A stretch of 64,000 nucleotides of DNA from Mesorhizobium sp. WSM4311 (GCF_002295115.1 NZ_NSFV01000006.1:12501-76500), one strand, 5' to 3'. Counted from the first letter of the stretch, positions 53,470 through 62,907 are shown. Notes: generated by a model from the letters alone, not told the origin. Program-made: numbers and translations.

Positions 53470-54438
53470 TCACTTGCCGCCGCGGCGGCGCAGACCGTCG
53501 AAATAGACGATGACGATGATCAGCACGCCAGTGATGATGCGCTGCCAGAAGGCGTTGACGTTGAGCAGGTTGGCGCCGTTGTTGATGGTGGCGAGAATGA
53601 AGGCGCCGAGCAGCGGGCCATGCACCGAGCCGACCGCACCGAACAGCGAGGTGCCGCCGATGACCGAGGACGCGATCGCCTGCAGTTCCCAGCCCTCGGC
53701 CTGGGTCGGGTTGCCGATGCCGATGCGCGAGGCCAGGAGCACGCCGACAAAAGCCGCGCACAGGCCCGACAGCGTGTAGGCCATGTAGATGGTGCGCTGG
53801 ACATTGACGCCGGAGAGGCGCGAGGCCTCGGCATTCGAGCCGACCGAGAAGAGGTAGCGGCCCCAGCGGCTGTGATGCAGGAAAATGTAGGCCGGAATGC
53901 CGACCAGGATAACCATCCAGAACAGATTGGGCACGCCGAGGAAGGAGTTGCGCGAGAATTCCTGGAAGGCGTCATTGTTGATGGAGATCGAGTTGCCGTT
54001 GGTCATCAGAAGGCCGATGCCGCGCAGCGAGGTCAGCGTCGCCAGCGTGATGATGAAGGGCGGCAGGCCCATCTTGACGATGCCGAAGCCGTGGAACAGG
54101 CCGATGGCAACGCCGACCAGCAGCGTGATCGCGATGGCGAGGAAGACCGGTATGCCGGCGTTGATCAGCATCGCGGCAATGACGGTGGCAAAGCCGACCA
54201 CAGCGCCGACGGACAGATCGATGCCGCCGGTGATGATGACGAAGGTCTGGCCGACCGCCAGGATGGCGATCATTGAACCCTGACGCAAAAGGTTCGAGAT
54301 GTTGTTGGCCGAGGCGAAGCTCGATGTCGACAGCGACAGGATGACCCAGAGCAGCACCAGCAGCGCCAGCAGCGTCAGCCCGAACAGGGCGTTGTAATTG
54401 CGCTTGGATTTTTCGGCAGGGATCGCCTCGGTGCTCAT
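53470..54438 (-). CDS. sugar ABC permease (RbsC type)
   Basis: 322 residues with about 8-10 membrane segments. Motifs ITGGIDLSVGAVVG, KMGLPPFIITLATL and VGSNAEASRLSGVN are typical. Its start overlaps the stop of the ATPase gene by 4 bp. Confidence 0.93.
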   Translation of the reverse strand: MSTEAIPAEKSKRNYNALFGLTLLALLVLLWVILSLSTSSFASANNISNLLRQGSMIAILAVGQTFVIITGGIDLSVGAVVGFATVIAAMLINAGIPVFLAIAITLLVGVAIGLFHGFGIVKMGLPPFIITLATLTSLRGIGLLMTNGNSISINNDAFQEFSRNSFLGVPNLFWMVILVGIPAYIFLHHSRWGRYLFSVGSNAEASRLSGVNVQRTIYMAYTLSGLCAAFVGVLLASRIGIGNPTQAEGWELQAIASSVIGGTSLFGAVGSVHGPLLGAFILATINNGANLLNVNAFWQRIITGVLIIVIVYFDGLRRRGGK

Positions 54439-55988
54439 ATCTTTCCTCCCAGCTTTTCTTGTTTCTCGGCGAGCGCCTGTGTGAGAATTTCCTCGTGATC
54501 GGCGGTGCGGAATCCGTGTGTCGCCACCAGCTTGCCGCGGCGGAACACATGCAGCGTGTCGGCCAGCTCATAGACTTCCGGCAGGTAGGACGAGATCAGG
54601 ATGATGCCGGCGCCCTTCGACAAGAGCGCGCCGAACAGGCGGTAGATTTCGGCCTTGGTGCCGACATCGACGCCGACTGTCGGCTCGTCGAAAATGAACA
54701 GCTTGGCGCCATGCGCCAGCCATTTGCCGATGACGATCTTCTGCTGGTTGCCGCCCGACAGGCTGGAGGCCAGCGCATGGCGTGTCGGCGTCTTGATGCG
54801 GAGATCGGCGATCTGGCGGTCGGCCTGGGCCTTCTCCTGCGCGCCGGAGATCAACAGGTTTTTGGAGATGCGCTTGTAGATCGGCAGGTTGAGATTGAGG
54901 CCAACCGGCAAATTGAGGCAAAGGCCCTGGTCGCGGCGGCTTTCCGGCGCCAGCGCCATGCCGAGCCTGATCGCATCGTGCTCCGAATTGACCTGAACCG
55001 GCTTGCCTTCCCACAGGATCTGGCCGGCCGATTTGCGATGGCGGCCGTAGAGCGTGGTGACGAATTCGCTGCGCCCGGCGCCGATCAGCCCGTAGAGCCC
55101 GACGATCTCGCCGGCGCGGACGGTCATCGAGACATTTTCGAAGCCCTTGCCCGACAGGTTCCTGGTCTCCACGATCGCGGCACCCGGCGTGAAGTGCTCC
55201 TTGTGATAGACCTGCTCGATCGAGCGGTTGATCATCAGCTTGACCAGTTCGGCATCGTTGGTCTCGGCGATGTTTCTGGTGCCGACCAGCGTGCCGTCGC
55301 GCAGCACGGAGACGCGATCGGCGAGCTCGAAGACCTCCTCCATGCGGTGGCTGATGTAGATGATGGTCACGCCCTCGGACTTCAGCCGACGGATCAGCGT
55401 GAAGAGCTGGTCGGCCTCCTTGCGGGTCAGGTAGGCGGTCGGCTCATCGAAGATCAGGAATTTGGTGCCGCGCACGGTGGCGCGGGCGGCGGCGATCAGC
55501 TGCTGCTGGCCGATGGTGAGGTCGCCGAGCATGACATGCGCCGGCAGGTCGAAGCCGAGATCGTCGATGATCTTCTGCGCTTCCTTGACCATGACGCGCT
55601 GCTGCAGGATGCCGAAGCGCGAATTCTCCTCGCCGAGGAACATGTTGGCGGCGACCGTCAAATGACGGCAGAGCACGACTTCCTGGTGCACGGCGTTGAT
55701 GCCGAGCGCCATCGCCTCATGCGGGGTCGCCAGCGCCGCCGGATTGCCCTCCCAGATGACCTCGCCGGAGGTGCGCGGCATGACGCCGGTGAGAAGCTTG
55801 ATCAGAGTGGATTTGCCGGCACCGTTCTCGCCGACGATGGCGTGGATTTCGCCCGACTTGAAGGCCAGCGTCACCGGCTTCAGCGCATGGGTGCCGGGAT
55901 ATTTCTTTTCGAGGCCGCGCAGTTCGAGGATCGTCCTGCCAGGCTCCAGCACAGGGGCGGGGTGCAGGTCTTGAGCCGTCGATGTCAT
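54435..55988 (-). CDS. sugar ABC ATPase (RbsA/XylG type, two domains)
   Basis: 517 residues, two ATPase domains. First: Walker A GENGAGKST, signature LTIGQQQL, Walker B LIFDEPTAYL, H-loop ISHRME. Second: degenerate Walker A YGLIGAGRSE, signature LSGGNQQK, Walker B IFDEPTVGVD. The second site lacks the Walker lysine, as usual in this family. It is distinct from the single-domain ATPase at 11619. It overlaps the permease gene by 4 bp. Confidence 0.94.
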   Translation of the reverse strand: MTSTAQDLHPAPVLEPGRTILELRGLEKKYPGTHALKPVTLAFKSGEIHAIVGENGAGKSTLIKLLTGVMPRTSGEVIWEGNPAALATPHEAMALGINAVHQEVVLCRHLTVAANMFLGEENSRFGILQQRVMVKEAQKIIDDLGFDLPAHVMLGDLTIGQQQLIAAARATVRGTKFLIFDEPTAYLTRKEADQLFTLIRRLKSEGVTIIYISHRMEEVFELADRVSVLRDGTLVGTRNIAETNDAELVKLMINRSIEQVYHKEHFTPGAAIVETRNLSGKGFENVSMTVRAGEIVGLYGLIGAGRSEFVTTLYGRHRKSAGQILWEGKPVQVNSEHDAIRLGMALAPESRRDQGLCLNLPVGLNLNLPIYKRISKNLLISGAQEKAQADRQIADLRIKTPTRHALASSLSGGNQQKIVIGKWLAHGAKLFIFDEPTVGVDVGTKAEIYRLFGALLSKGAGIILISSYLPEVYELADTLHVFRRGKLVATHGFRTADHEEILTQALAEKQEKLGGKI

Positions 55989-56141
55989 GACAATCCTCCC
56001 TGATTGGCCTCACGATCTGGGCCCGCGGCGGGCTTCGAAATGCCTGCCAGGGCAACCTAGCCCAGGTTGCCCTATTTCCAAACGACGTCGCTGTCGTTTC
56101 CGGGGCACGAGGCCCCGGAAACAGTGCGTCTCAACCGAGGC

Positions 56142-57137
56142 TTAGTTGAGCTTCGGATTGAGCAGCGCGTCGATCTTGGGATCCTTCATGTTGGCCTTGG
56201 TGACAAGGTTGGCGCCAGTGTCGACATTGGCCTCGACCTTCTCGCCCTTCGAAGCGGCGAGCGCGGTCTTGATGCCGTCATAGCCCATCCGGTAGGGATC
56301 CTGGACGACGAGGCCGGAAATGACGCCGTCATTCAGGAACTTGATCAGCTTCTCGTCGCTGTCGAAGCCGATCAGGCCGACCTTGCCGGCAAGCTTGTTC
56401 TCGGCGATCGCCTGGCCGACGCCCTGCGCCATGATCAGGTTGGAGGCGAAGATGCCCTTCAGGTCCGGATTGGCGGTGATCAGGTCGGTCGCGATGTTGA
56501 GGCCGGTGGTGGCCTGGCCGTCGGCATATTTGTCGGCGATCAGTTCGAGGCCTGGATACTTGGCCTTGAGCTGTTCCTTGAAGCCCTGGGCGCGCTGCTC
56601 GAGCGAGCCGGCGCCAGGCAGTGCGGTGATCAGGGCAACCTTGCCTTCGACCTTGCCGCCATTGGCCGCGCCGATGGCTGCCGCAAGACCGTCCGCGGCG
56701 ACGCGGCCGCCCTGGACGTTGTCGGTGGTCAGGAACGAGGTGAAGGCCTTGGAGTCGGCGCCGGAGTCGATGCCGATGACCTTGACCTTGGCCGCTGCCT
56801 CGTCGATCGGCTTGCCGAGCGCCTTGGCTTCGGTCGGCGCGATGACGACGGCGGCCGGGTTGCCGGCGACGGCGTTCTCGAGGATGGAGATCTGGCCGTT
56901 GACGTCGGTTTCAGCCTGGGCGCCGAGTTCCGGCACGTTGACGCCGAGATCCTTGCCGGCCTTGCGGGCGCCGGCGAGCACGATCTGCCAGTAGAAGGAC
57001 GTGGTGTCCTTGACGATGATCGGAATGGTCACATCCGCCGCCGAAACCGGCGCTGAGTGCATGACGCCGGCGAGCATCGACGCTGCTGCCAGGGCCATGA
57101 CGGCGCGGCGGTTGAGAATGCTGGTCACGAATTTCAT
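56142..57137 (-). CDS. sugar ABC substrate-binding protein (ribose type)
   Basis: 331 residues. Signal peptide 1-33 (hydrophobic MALAAASMLAGVMHSA; cleavage near VSA). The mature part reads DVTIPIIVKDTTSFYWQIV with AAVVIAPTEA and GLIGFDSDEKLI. The gene is separated by 153 bp from the ATPase gene. The 330-bp upstream gap carries two operator-like repeats. The ligand is unknown; a sugar feeding altronate-type catabolism is likely. Confidence 0.93.
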   Translation of the reverse strand: MKFVTSILNRRAVMALAAASMLAGVMHSAPVSAADVTIPIIVKDTTSFYWQIVLAGARKAGKDLGVNVPELGAQAETDVNGQISILENAVAGNPAAVVIAPTEAKALGKPIDEAAAKVKVIGIDSGADSKAFTSFLTTDNVQGGRVAADGLAAAIGAANGGKVEGKVALITALPGAGSLEQRAQGFKEQLKAKYPGLELIADKYADGQATTGLNIATDLITANPDLKGIFASNLIMAQGVGQAIAENKLAGKVGLIGFDSDEKLIKFLNDGVISGLVVQDPYRMGYDGIKTALAASKGEKVEANVDTGANLVTKANMKDPKIDALLNPKLN

Positions 57138-57467
57138 AGGATACCTCCCTAAGTCGCCCGGTGAACGTTACGGAAGCTCCGTTCGGATAGGCGTGGCCCA
57201 AACAGAACTTTATCAATAAAAAACATTTACGCTGTTTTGATAGTGCATCGATCTGGACGATGCAAGCGGTGTTTCGCACCTGATTCCCATGTCAGGCACG
57301 GACACAATCACGCGCCCCTCCTCCCTGGACGCAGCCGAACGCTCCCGTTTCGTGAATACATGGAATATTAATTCCATCTGTTAGTCAATATGGAACATTC
57401 ATTCTTTCCGCGGAGTCGCGCATTTGTGAAGCCGAGCCTCGCCTGTCAACGCTGGCGGACGCCGGCT
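57138..57467. other. control region of second ribose-type importer
   Basis: This 330-bp stretch lies between the aldo/keto reductase stop and the binding-protein start, both on the minus strand. It holds the two repeats at 57360-57407. I see no gene in it. The importer therefore probably has its own promoter. Confidence 0.55.
57360..57407. promoter_or_regulatory. tandem operator-like repeats ATGGAATATT
   Basis: ATGGAAT, ATTA, ATTCCAT (57360-57377) is a perfect palindrome. Exactly 30 bp on, ATGGAACATTCATTC (57390-57404) is a degenerate copy. Two sites three helical turns apart fit a dimeric or tetrameric regulator. They are about 220-270 bp upstream of the binding-protein start. Confidence 0.5.
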
Positions 57468-58466
57468 TCACGCCAGGCCCTGCACCACCGTGTAGGGACG
57501 ATATTTGGCGTATTCCGTCTCCGCCACGTTGATGTCGAGCAGTTCGAGGTTACGTGTCAGGTTTGCCAGTTTGGCGGTACCGGTCAGTACGGTGGCGACC
57601 ACCGGCTCGTGCAGGGGAAACTGGAAGGCGGCGGCGGCCAGCGGGTAACCGCCTTCGCCGGCGATCTTCTCCATGGCGTCGACCCGATCGAGCATATCGC
57701 GGCTGGCGGGCTGGTAGTCGAAATGCGCGCCTTGCACCGGCCCGGTCGCCAATATGCCGGAGTTGAAGACGCCGCCGATCACCAGCGACGTCTGTTGCGC
57801 CCGGCACAGCGGCAGCAGTTCGGCTTCGGCGCTGCGGTCGAGCAAGGAATAGCGGCTGGCGAGCAGGATGCAGTCAAGCGGCGCCCGGCGCATCACGTCA
57901 AGGCAGATCTGGACTTCGTTGACGCCGAGACCATAGGCGGAAATCGTGCCGGCCCGCTTCAACTCCTCGAGCGCCTTGAGCCCGCCATCCATCAGCTGGC
58001 GAAAGTGCAGCTTGGTCTTCTCGATGCCATGCGTGTAGGCGCCGATGTCGTGCACATACAGGATATCGATCTTGTTCAGCCCAAGCCGCGCATAGCTGAA
58101 GTCGACCGACCGCATGATGCCGTCATAGGAATAGTCATAGTCGAGCGCGAAGGGCAGCGGATCGACATAGGAGTGGTCGGGCACCTGATCTTCTGGCACC
58201 GGGCGGAACAGGCGGCCGACCTTGGTGGACAGCACGTAGGACTCGCGCGGCTTGTAGCGCAGGAAGTCGCCGAAGCGGCGTTCCGACAGGCCGAACCCAT
58301 AGAAGGGCGCGGTGTCGAAATAGCGCAGGCCCGCCTCCCAGGCGCCTTGCAGCGTCTCCATCGCCGCCTCGCGTGAACAGGCGCGGTAAAGGCCGCCGAT
58401 CGCGGCGCCGCCGAAGCTGACTTCGGTGACTTCGAGCGCCGTGCTGCCGATGCGGCGTTTTTCCAT
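57468..58466 (-). CDS. aldo/keto reductase (sugar dehydrogenase-like)
   Basis: 332 residues. TIM-barrel with the catalytic set Asp and Tyr (FDTAPFYGFGLSER), Lys (LSTKVGRL) and His (LYVHDIG). It resembles D-threo-aldose/L-galactose dehydrogenases and pyridoxal 4-dehydrogenase-like proteins, which oxidise an aldose (or hemiacetal) to a lactone. It lies 62 bp downstream of the altronate-dehydratase family gene. Which sugar it oxidises cannot be read from the sequence. Confidence 0.87.
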   Translation of the reverse strand: MEKRRIGSTALEVTEVSFGGAAIGGLYRACSREAAMETLQGAWEAGLRYFDTAPFYGFGLSERRFGDFLRYKPRESYVLSTKVGRLFRPVPEDQVPDHSYVDPLPFALDYDYSYDGIMRSVDFSYARLGLNKIDILYVHDIGAYTHGIEKTKLHFRQLMDGGLKALEELKRAGTISAYGLGVNEVQICLDVMRRAPLDCILLASRYSLLDRSAEAELLPLCRAQQTSLVIGGVFNSGILATGPVQGAHFDYQPASRDMLDRVDAMEKIAGEGGYPLAAAAFQFPLHEPVVATVLTGTAKLANLTRNLELLDINVAETEYAKYRPYTVVQGLA

Positions 58467-58528
58467 GCAAACCCTCCCCGTTGCCGGCCGCTGTCCCGCC
58501 CGGCAGTTCTACCACATATGCGTTGAAT

Positions 58529-60034
58529 TCAGAGCGTCGCGCCGAGATGCCAGGGCACGAACTCGTTGTCGCCATAGCCGAAATCCTCGCTCTTGGTCTT
58601 GCGGCCGGAAGCCGTCTCGACGATGAGTTCGAAGATCTCGCGGCCCATGCCGGCGATGGTCTTTTCGCCCGAGGCGATGACGCCGCAATTGACGTCCATG
58701 TCCTCTTCCATCTGGTGATACATGGTCGAGTTGGTGGCGACCTTGATCGACGGTGTCGGCCGGCAGCCGAAGCAGGAGCCTCGGCCGGTGGTGAAGACAA
58801 TGACGTTGGCGCCGCCGGCGACCTGGCCGGTGGCCGAGACCGGGTCGTAGCCGGGCGTGTCCATGAACACCAGTCCGCTGCCGGTGACTTTCTCGGCATA
58901 GCCGAACACGCCATTGAGCGGCGTCTGGCCGCCCTTGGCGACCGCGCCGAGCGACTTTTCCAGGATGGTGGTGAGGCCGCCGCGCTTGTTGCCGGGCGAG
59001 GGGTTGTTGTCGATCGAGGCGCCATGCTTGGCGACGTGATCTTCCCACCACTTCACGAAACCGTCGAGCTTCTGCGCGATCTCCGGCGTTGCCGCGCGAT
59101 AGGCGAGCAGATGCTCGGCGCCGTAGATTTCCGTGGTCTCGGAGAGGATGCCGATGCCGCCGACGCCGGCCAGGATATCGACGGCGGCACCCAGCGCCGG
59201 ATTGGCGGTGATGCCCGACATGCCGTCCGAGCCGCCGCATTGCAGACCGACGACGATCTCGCTGACCGGAATTGGCTCGCGCTTCAACTGACCGACTTCC
59301 TCGGCGATCTCGGCCAGCACGGCCATCGCCTTCTCCACCGATTTGCGCGACCCGCCGGCGTCCTGGATGTTGAAATGGCGTTTTCCCGCGGCAACACCCT
59401 TCTGGCCATAGAGGGTGAGCTGGTTGACCTCGCATCCCAGGCCGACCATCAGCACGCCGCCGAAATTCGGGTGGCGGGCATAGCCGGCAAGCGTGCGGTG
59501 CAGCACCATCATGCCGTCGCCAGTGCCGCTCATGCCGCAGCCCTGACCGTGGACGATCGGCACGAAACCGTCGATGCCGGGATATTTCGGCAGCAAGGTC
59601 CGGTTGGCGGTGTCGGCGATGGAATGGCAGACCGTGGCCGAGCAATTGACGCTGGCGATGATGCCGATGAAGTTGCGCGTGCCGGCGCGGCCATCGGCGC
59701 GGCGATACCCCATGAAGGTGCGGGCGCGGTCGGCCGCTGTCGCATGCTCGGCCTCACTCGGCGGCACCACCGGCAGGCGGCCGGCCTCGAACACCAGATT
59801 GTGCGAATGGACATGCTCGCCCGGTGCGATGTCCTGCGTGGCGCGGCCGATCGCCTGGGCGTATTTGACCACGGCTTCACCGGCAGCAATCGGCTTGATC
59901 GCCACCTTGTGGCCGGGCTCGATGACGGCGGTGGCAAGCGCGCCGCCCGGCAGAGCCGTGCCGATCTCGATGCGGCCATTGGCAACGGCGACATTGTCGG
60001 CGGGGGACAGAAGAATGGTGTTCGAGACGTTCAC
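58529..60034 (-). CDS. altronate dehydratase-family (UxaA) protein
   Basis: 501 residues, full UxaA length. N-terminal SAF-like part (1-90; HKVAIKPIAAGEAVVKYAQ, ending GEHVHSHNL) and C-terminal catalytic part with GYRRADGRAGTRNF, HGQGCGMSGTGD, GLQCGGSDGMSGITANPALG, and FTTGRGSCFG near the end. The family removes water from aldonates such as D-altronate or galactarate, making 2-keto-3-deoxy acids. It is first gene of the leftward cluster, divergent from the double-winged GntR regulator. Confidence 0.92.
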   Translation of the reverse strand: MNVSNTILLSPADNVAVANGRIEIGTALPGGALATAVIEPGHKVAIKPIAAGEAVVKYAQAIGRATQDIAPGEHVHSHNLVFEAGRLPVVPPSEAEHATAADRARTFMGYRRADGRAGTRNFIGIIASVNCSATVCHSIADTANRTLLPKYPGIDGFVPIVHGQGCGMSGTGDGMMVLHRTLAGYARHPNFGGVLMVGLGCEVNQLTLYGQKGVAAGKRHFNIQDAGGSRKSVEKAMAVLAEIAEEVGQLKREPIPVSEIVVGLQCGGSDGMSGITANPALGAAVDILAGVGGIGILSETTEIYGAEHLLAYRAATPEIAQKLDGFVKWWEDHVAKHGASIDNNPSPGNKRGGLTTILEKSLGAVAKGGQTPLNGVFGYAEKVTGSGLVFMDTPGYDPVSATGQVAGGANVIVFTTGRGSCFGCRPTPSIKVATNSTMYHQMEEDMDVNCGVIASGEKTIAGMGREIFELIVETASGRKTKSEDFGYGDNEFVPWHLGATL

Positions 60035-60103
60035 GGGCGGTTTCCTGGGTGATCCTGGGATGCGCGGATTGACACGCGCTTGTTAAGAGCTAATGTCTTT
60101 TAT

Positions 60104-60140
60104 CGTGAAAAAACAGTTTTGCGTCAATTGTTTTTTCACG
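60104..60140. promoter_or_regulatory. perfect 12-bp inverted repeat
   Basis: CGTGAAAAAACA, 13 nt, TGTTTTTTCACG. It is centred in the 241-bp region between UxaA and the GntR gene and is therefore a probable operator. It could also fold as a stem-loop, but the divergent position favours protein binding. Confidence 0.6.
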
Positions 60141-60275
60141 GGCGTTCCGCACGCCTCTGGCTGGCGGCGGCGCTGCAGACAATGGACCGTGCCCCGGCGA
60201 AAGCAATTCCTGCTTTTCAGGGTCGTGGGAACGTCATATTGCGCTTCAAGCCGGCCGCCGCAAGCGCCGGCATGA

Positions 60276-61178
60276 ATGGGTCAGGGGATGTCCAAGAGCA
60301 ACAACGTCTACAAGGACGCCTATAACAGGTGCCTCAGGCTGCTCGACGAAACGCGCAGCCTGCCGTCGGAACCGGAACTGGGCACGCTGCTGGGCGTCAG
60401 CCGCACGACCGTGCGCAGCATCCTGGCGCGCATGGAGGAGACCGGGCTGATCGCCTGGAACAAGCGTGCCAAGACAGTGCTGCGCGATCCGCGACCCGAC
60501 GATTTTTTCCCCGAGGAAGAGACAGACACACTGGCCGAAATCATCGAGCGGTCGTTCATGCGGCGCCTGCTCGCCGGCGGCGCCGAGGCCGGCATGCAGA
60601 TCAACGAGCTTGAACTGGCGCGCGAGATCGGCGTCGGCACCACCAGCGTGCGCGAGTTCCTGATCCGCTTCTCGCGCTTCGGCCTGATCGAGAAGCGCCG
60701 CAACAGCCATTGGGTGCTGAAGGGCTTTACGCGGGCTTTCGCGCTCGAACTGACCGAGATCCGCGAGATGTTCGAACTGCGCTCGGCGGCTGCCTTCGCC
60801 GCCCTGCCGCAGGACAGCCCGGTTTGGGCCGATCTCGACCGCCTGGAGGACGAACATCGTCTGCTGGCACGAGAGATCGCCACGCGCTTCAACGCGTTTT
60901 CCGAGCTGGACGAGCGCTTCCACCGGCTGATCCACCGGGCCTCGCACAACCGTTTCATCGTCGATTTCTACGACGTCATCGCCATGATCTTCCATTACCA
61001 CTACCAGTGGAACAAGGCGCAGGAGCGCGAGCGTAACGAAGTCGCGGTCGGCGAGCACCTTGCCTATATCGAGGCGCTCAAATCGCGCGACCTCGGCAAG
61101 GTCGACGCCGCCTGCCGCAAGCACCTGAAGTCGGCGCGCCAGACGCTGTTGACCTCCATCCCCTTGCAGAAATCCTGA
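60276..61178 (+). CDS. GntR regulator with two winged helices and FCD domain
   Basis: 300 residues. Two GntR-like winged helices can be read: residues 28-70 (LPSEPELGTLLGVSRTTVRS) and 91-150 (INELELAREIGVGTTSVREF). An FCD-type helical domain follows from about 155 with DERFHRLIHRASHN. Ordinary FadR-type regulators have only one winged helix and about 240 residues. Start could be 60276 or 60288. It is the probable regulator of the uxaA-like operon; a sugar acid is the expected ligand. Confidence 0.85.
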   Translation: MGQGMSKSNNVYKDAYNRCLRLLDETRSLPSEPELGTLLGVSRTTVRSILARMEETGLIAWNKRAKTVLRDPRPDDFFPEEETDTLAEIIERSFMRRLLAGGAEAGMQINELELAREIGVGTTSVREFLIRFSRFGLIEKRRNSHWVLKGFTRAFALELTEIREMFELRSAAAFAALPQDSPVWADLDRLEDEHRLLAREIATRFNAFSELDERFHRLIHRASHNRFIVDFYDVIAMIFHYHYQWNKAQERERNEVAVGEHLAYIEALKSRDLGKVDAACRKHLKSARQTLLTSIPLQKS

Positions 61179-61300
61179 TCGCGCCGCGTTGCCGCAGCAT
61201 CGAATTGGCGATTTTCGACCTGCCGCTGCCATGATAGGTATCCTTCCAGGAGTTGCTTGAAGAGGCAGATGGCTTGAACCGCCGGGGGAGACGCTGGAGC

Positions 61301-61657
61301 ATGCCGACCGCGCTTGTCGCGGCCTGCCTGCTGCTGCTTCAGTCGGCGCTCGGCGCGTTCGCCTTCGTAACCGGGCCGAATGCCGCGCAGCTCGACGCCT
61401 TCGGCAATGTCATCTGTACCCACGACGGTGCCACCCAGCTTCCCGGCGGTGACCAGCACCCGTCGCATCTGCCGGCCTGCTGCGCGCTTGGCTGCAGCAT
61501 GTTTTCATCCGCCTTTGCGCCGCCGCCCGACGCCGGGCTGGCCCTGGCCAGCCTTGCATTCGAAGCGGTCGCCTTCGTTTTTCCGGTGAGCATCCACCTC
61601 GACTTCGCGCGCGAACGCTCGCCGTCGAATCCGCGCGCGCCGCCACTGGTGGCCTGA
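61301..61657 (+). CDS. small Cys/His-rich exported protein (DUF2946-like)
   Basis: About 118 residues. One hydrophobic N-terminal segment (PTALVAACLLLLQSALGAFA), then a metal-site-like ICTHDG, an HPSHLPACC and CALGCSMF. This is the DUF2946 pattern as I recognise it, frequent beside copper genes. ATG 61301 is 12 nt after GGGGGAGA; a TTG-start reading from 61253 is less likely. It precedes the PCu(A)C gene by 97 bp. Copper binding at the periplasmic side is inferred. Confidence 0.7.
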   Translation: MPTALVAACLLLLQSALGAFAFVTGPNAAQLDAFGNVICTHDGATQLPGGDQHPSHLPACCALGCSMFSSAFAPPPDAGLALASLAFEAVAFVFPVSIHLDFARERSPSNPRAPPLVA

Positions 61658-61754
61658 GCTTGCTCGCCCGGCGGAACCTTTCGCGGGCGCACCCATCCAA
61701 AGATCAAACGGCTCGCGACCGGCAACGGCGCGATAATCACTTCATGGAGCAATC

Positions 61755-62294
61755 ATGTCCCATTCTTCCCCCATAGCGGCAGGCACTCTGTTCAGCCGCA
61801 TTCTGTCCCACGTCCAGGAGCGTCTCGGCACTGCCGTGGTGGCCTTGGCAATCATGCTCGCCGGCGCCCAATCCGTCCTGGCGCATGAGTTCAAGGTCGG
61901 CGATATCGAGATCGGCCATCCCTGGTCACGCGCCACGCCGATGGGCGCCAAGGTGGCCGGCGGCTATTTCACCATTACAAACAACGGCAGCGCACCGGAC
62001 CGGCTGCTGTCGATTTCGTCCGACATCTCGGACAAGGCCGAACTGCATGAGATGGGTGTCAAGGACGGCGTCATGACCATGCGGCCCGTTGTCGGCGGCC
62101 TGGAGATTCCACCCGGCGGCAAGGTCGTTTTGGGTCCCGGCAGCTATCATGTGATGTTCATGGATTTGAAGCAGCCACCCAAGCAAGGCGAGATGTTCGC
62201 CGCCACGCTGACCTTCGAAAAGGCCGGGACGGTGACGATCAAATTCGCCGTGCAGGCCATTGGCAGCGCGGCGCCCCAAGAAGACAACGACTGA
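61755..62294 (+). CDS. periplasmic copper chaperone PCu(A)C
   Basis: 179 residues with a long N-terminal signal (hydrophobic core about 26-43, ending VLAHEF). The PCu(A)C copper motif is complete: HEMGVKDGVMTM followed by SYHVMFM (H-x-M). The protein binds Cu(I) and helps load the Cu(A) site of cytochrome c oxidase or shuttle copper. It is 39 bp before the YcnI-like gene. Confidence 0.9.
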   Translation: MSHSSPIAAGTLFSRILSHVQERLGTAVVALAIMLAGAQSVLAHEFKVGDIEIGHPWSRATPMGAKVAGGYFTITNNGSAPDRLLSISSDISDKAELHEMGVKDGVMTMRPVVGGLEIPPGGKVVLGPGSYHVMFMDLKQPPKQGEMFAATLTFEKAGTVTIKFAVQAIGSAAPQEDND

Positions 62295-62333
62295 ACCGGC
62301 CGTCGTACCGATCAGAATTCTAGAGGGACCATC

Positions 62334-62852
62334 ATGAACAAGTATCTTTTGGCGGCCGGGGCGATTCTGGCTTTGGGGACAAATGCCGCCTCCGCGCATA
62401 TCACACTCGAAACCCAGGAAGCGGCGGTCGGCTCGACTTACAAGGCGGCGCTGCGGGTGCCGCATGGTTGCGACGGCAAGGCGACGACCGCCGTGCGCGT
62501 GCAGATCCCGGAAGGGGTGATCGCGGTGAAGCCGATGCCGAAACCCGGCTGGACGCTGCAGACCAAGAAGGGCAAATATGAAAAGTCCTATCAGCTCTAT
62601 AGCCAAGCGGTGACCGACGGCGTCAAGGAAGTCGACTGGAGCGGCGGCAATTTGCCGGATGAATTCTATGACGAGTTCATCTTCCGCGCCACGCTGACGG
62701 CGGATCTGCCCGTCGGCCAGAAGCTCTATTTCCCAGTGGTGCAGGAATGCGGCGATGCCGTCGACCGCTGGATCGAGATCCCGGCGGCAGGGCAGGATGA
62801 AGACGCGCTGGAGACCCCGGCGCCCGGCATCAAGCTCACATCGAAGAAATAG
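62334..62852 (+). CDS. YcnI-like (DUF1775) copper-binding protein
   Basis: 172 residues. Signal peptide 1-21 ending ASA, so that the mature N-terminus is HITLE. In YcnI domains this first histidine is a copper ligand. The rest shows the conserved VPHGCDG, a PGW (PKPGWTLQ) and W/E residues (VDWSGG). No C-terminal anchor is seen, so it is probably soluble in the periplasm. It lies between the PCu(A)C and CopC-CopD genes. Confidence 0.88.
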   Translation: MNKYLLAAGAILALGTNAASAHITLETQEAAVGSTYKAALRVPHGCDGKATTAVRVQIPEGVIAVKPMPKPGWTLQTKKGKYEKSYQLYSQAVTDGVKEVDWSGGNLPDEFYDEFIFRATLTADLPVGQKLYFPVVQECGDAVDRWIEIPAAGQDEDALETPAPGIKLTSKK

Positions 62853-62907
62853 TTTGTCCCCTGGCGCGCTCTGCTTGCCGGAGCGCGCCGCAGCCTCGTG
62901 GCCTGGC

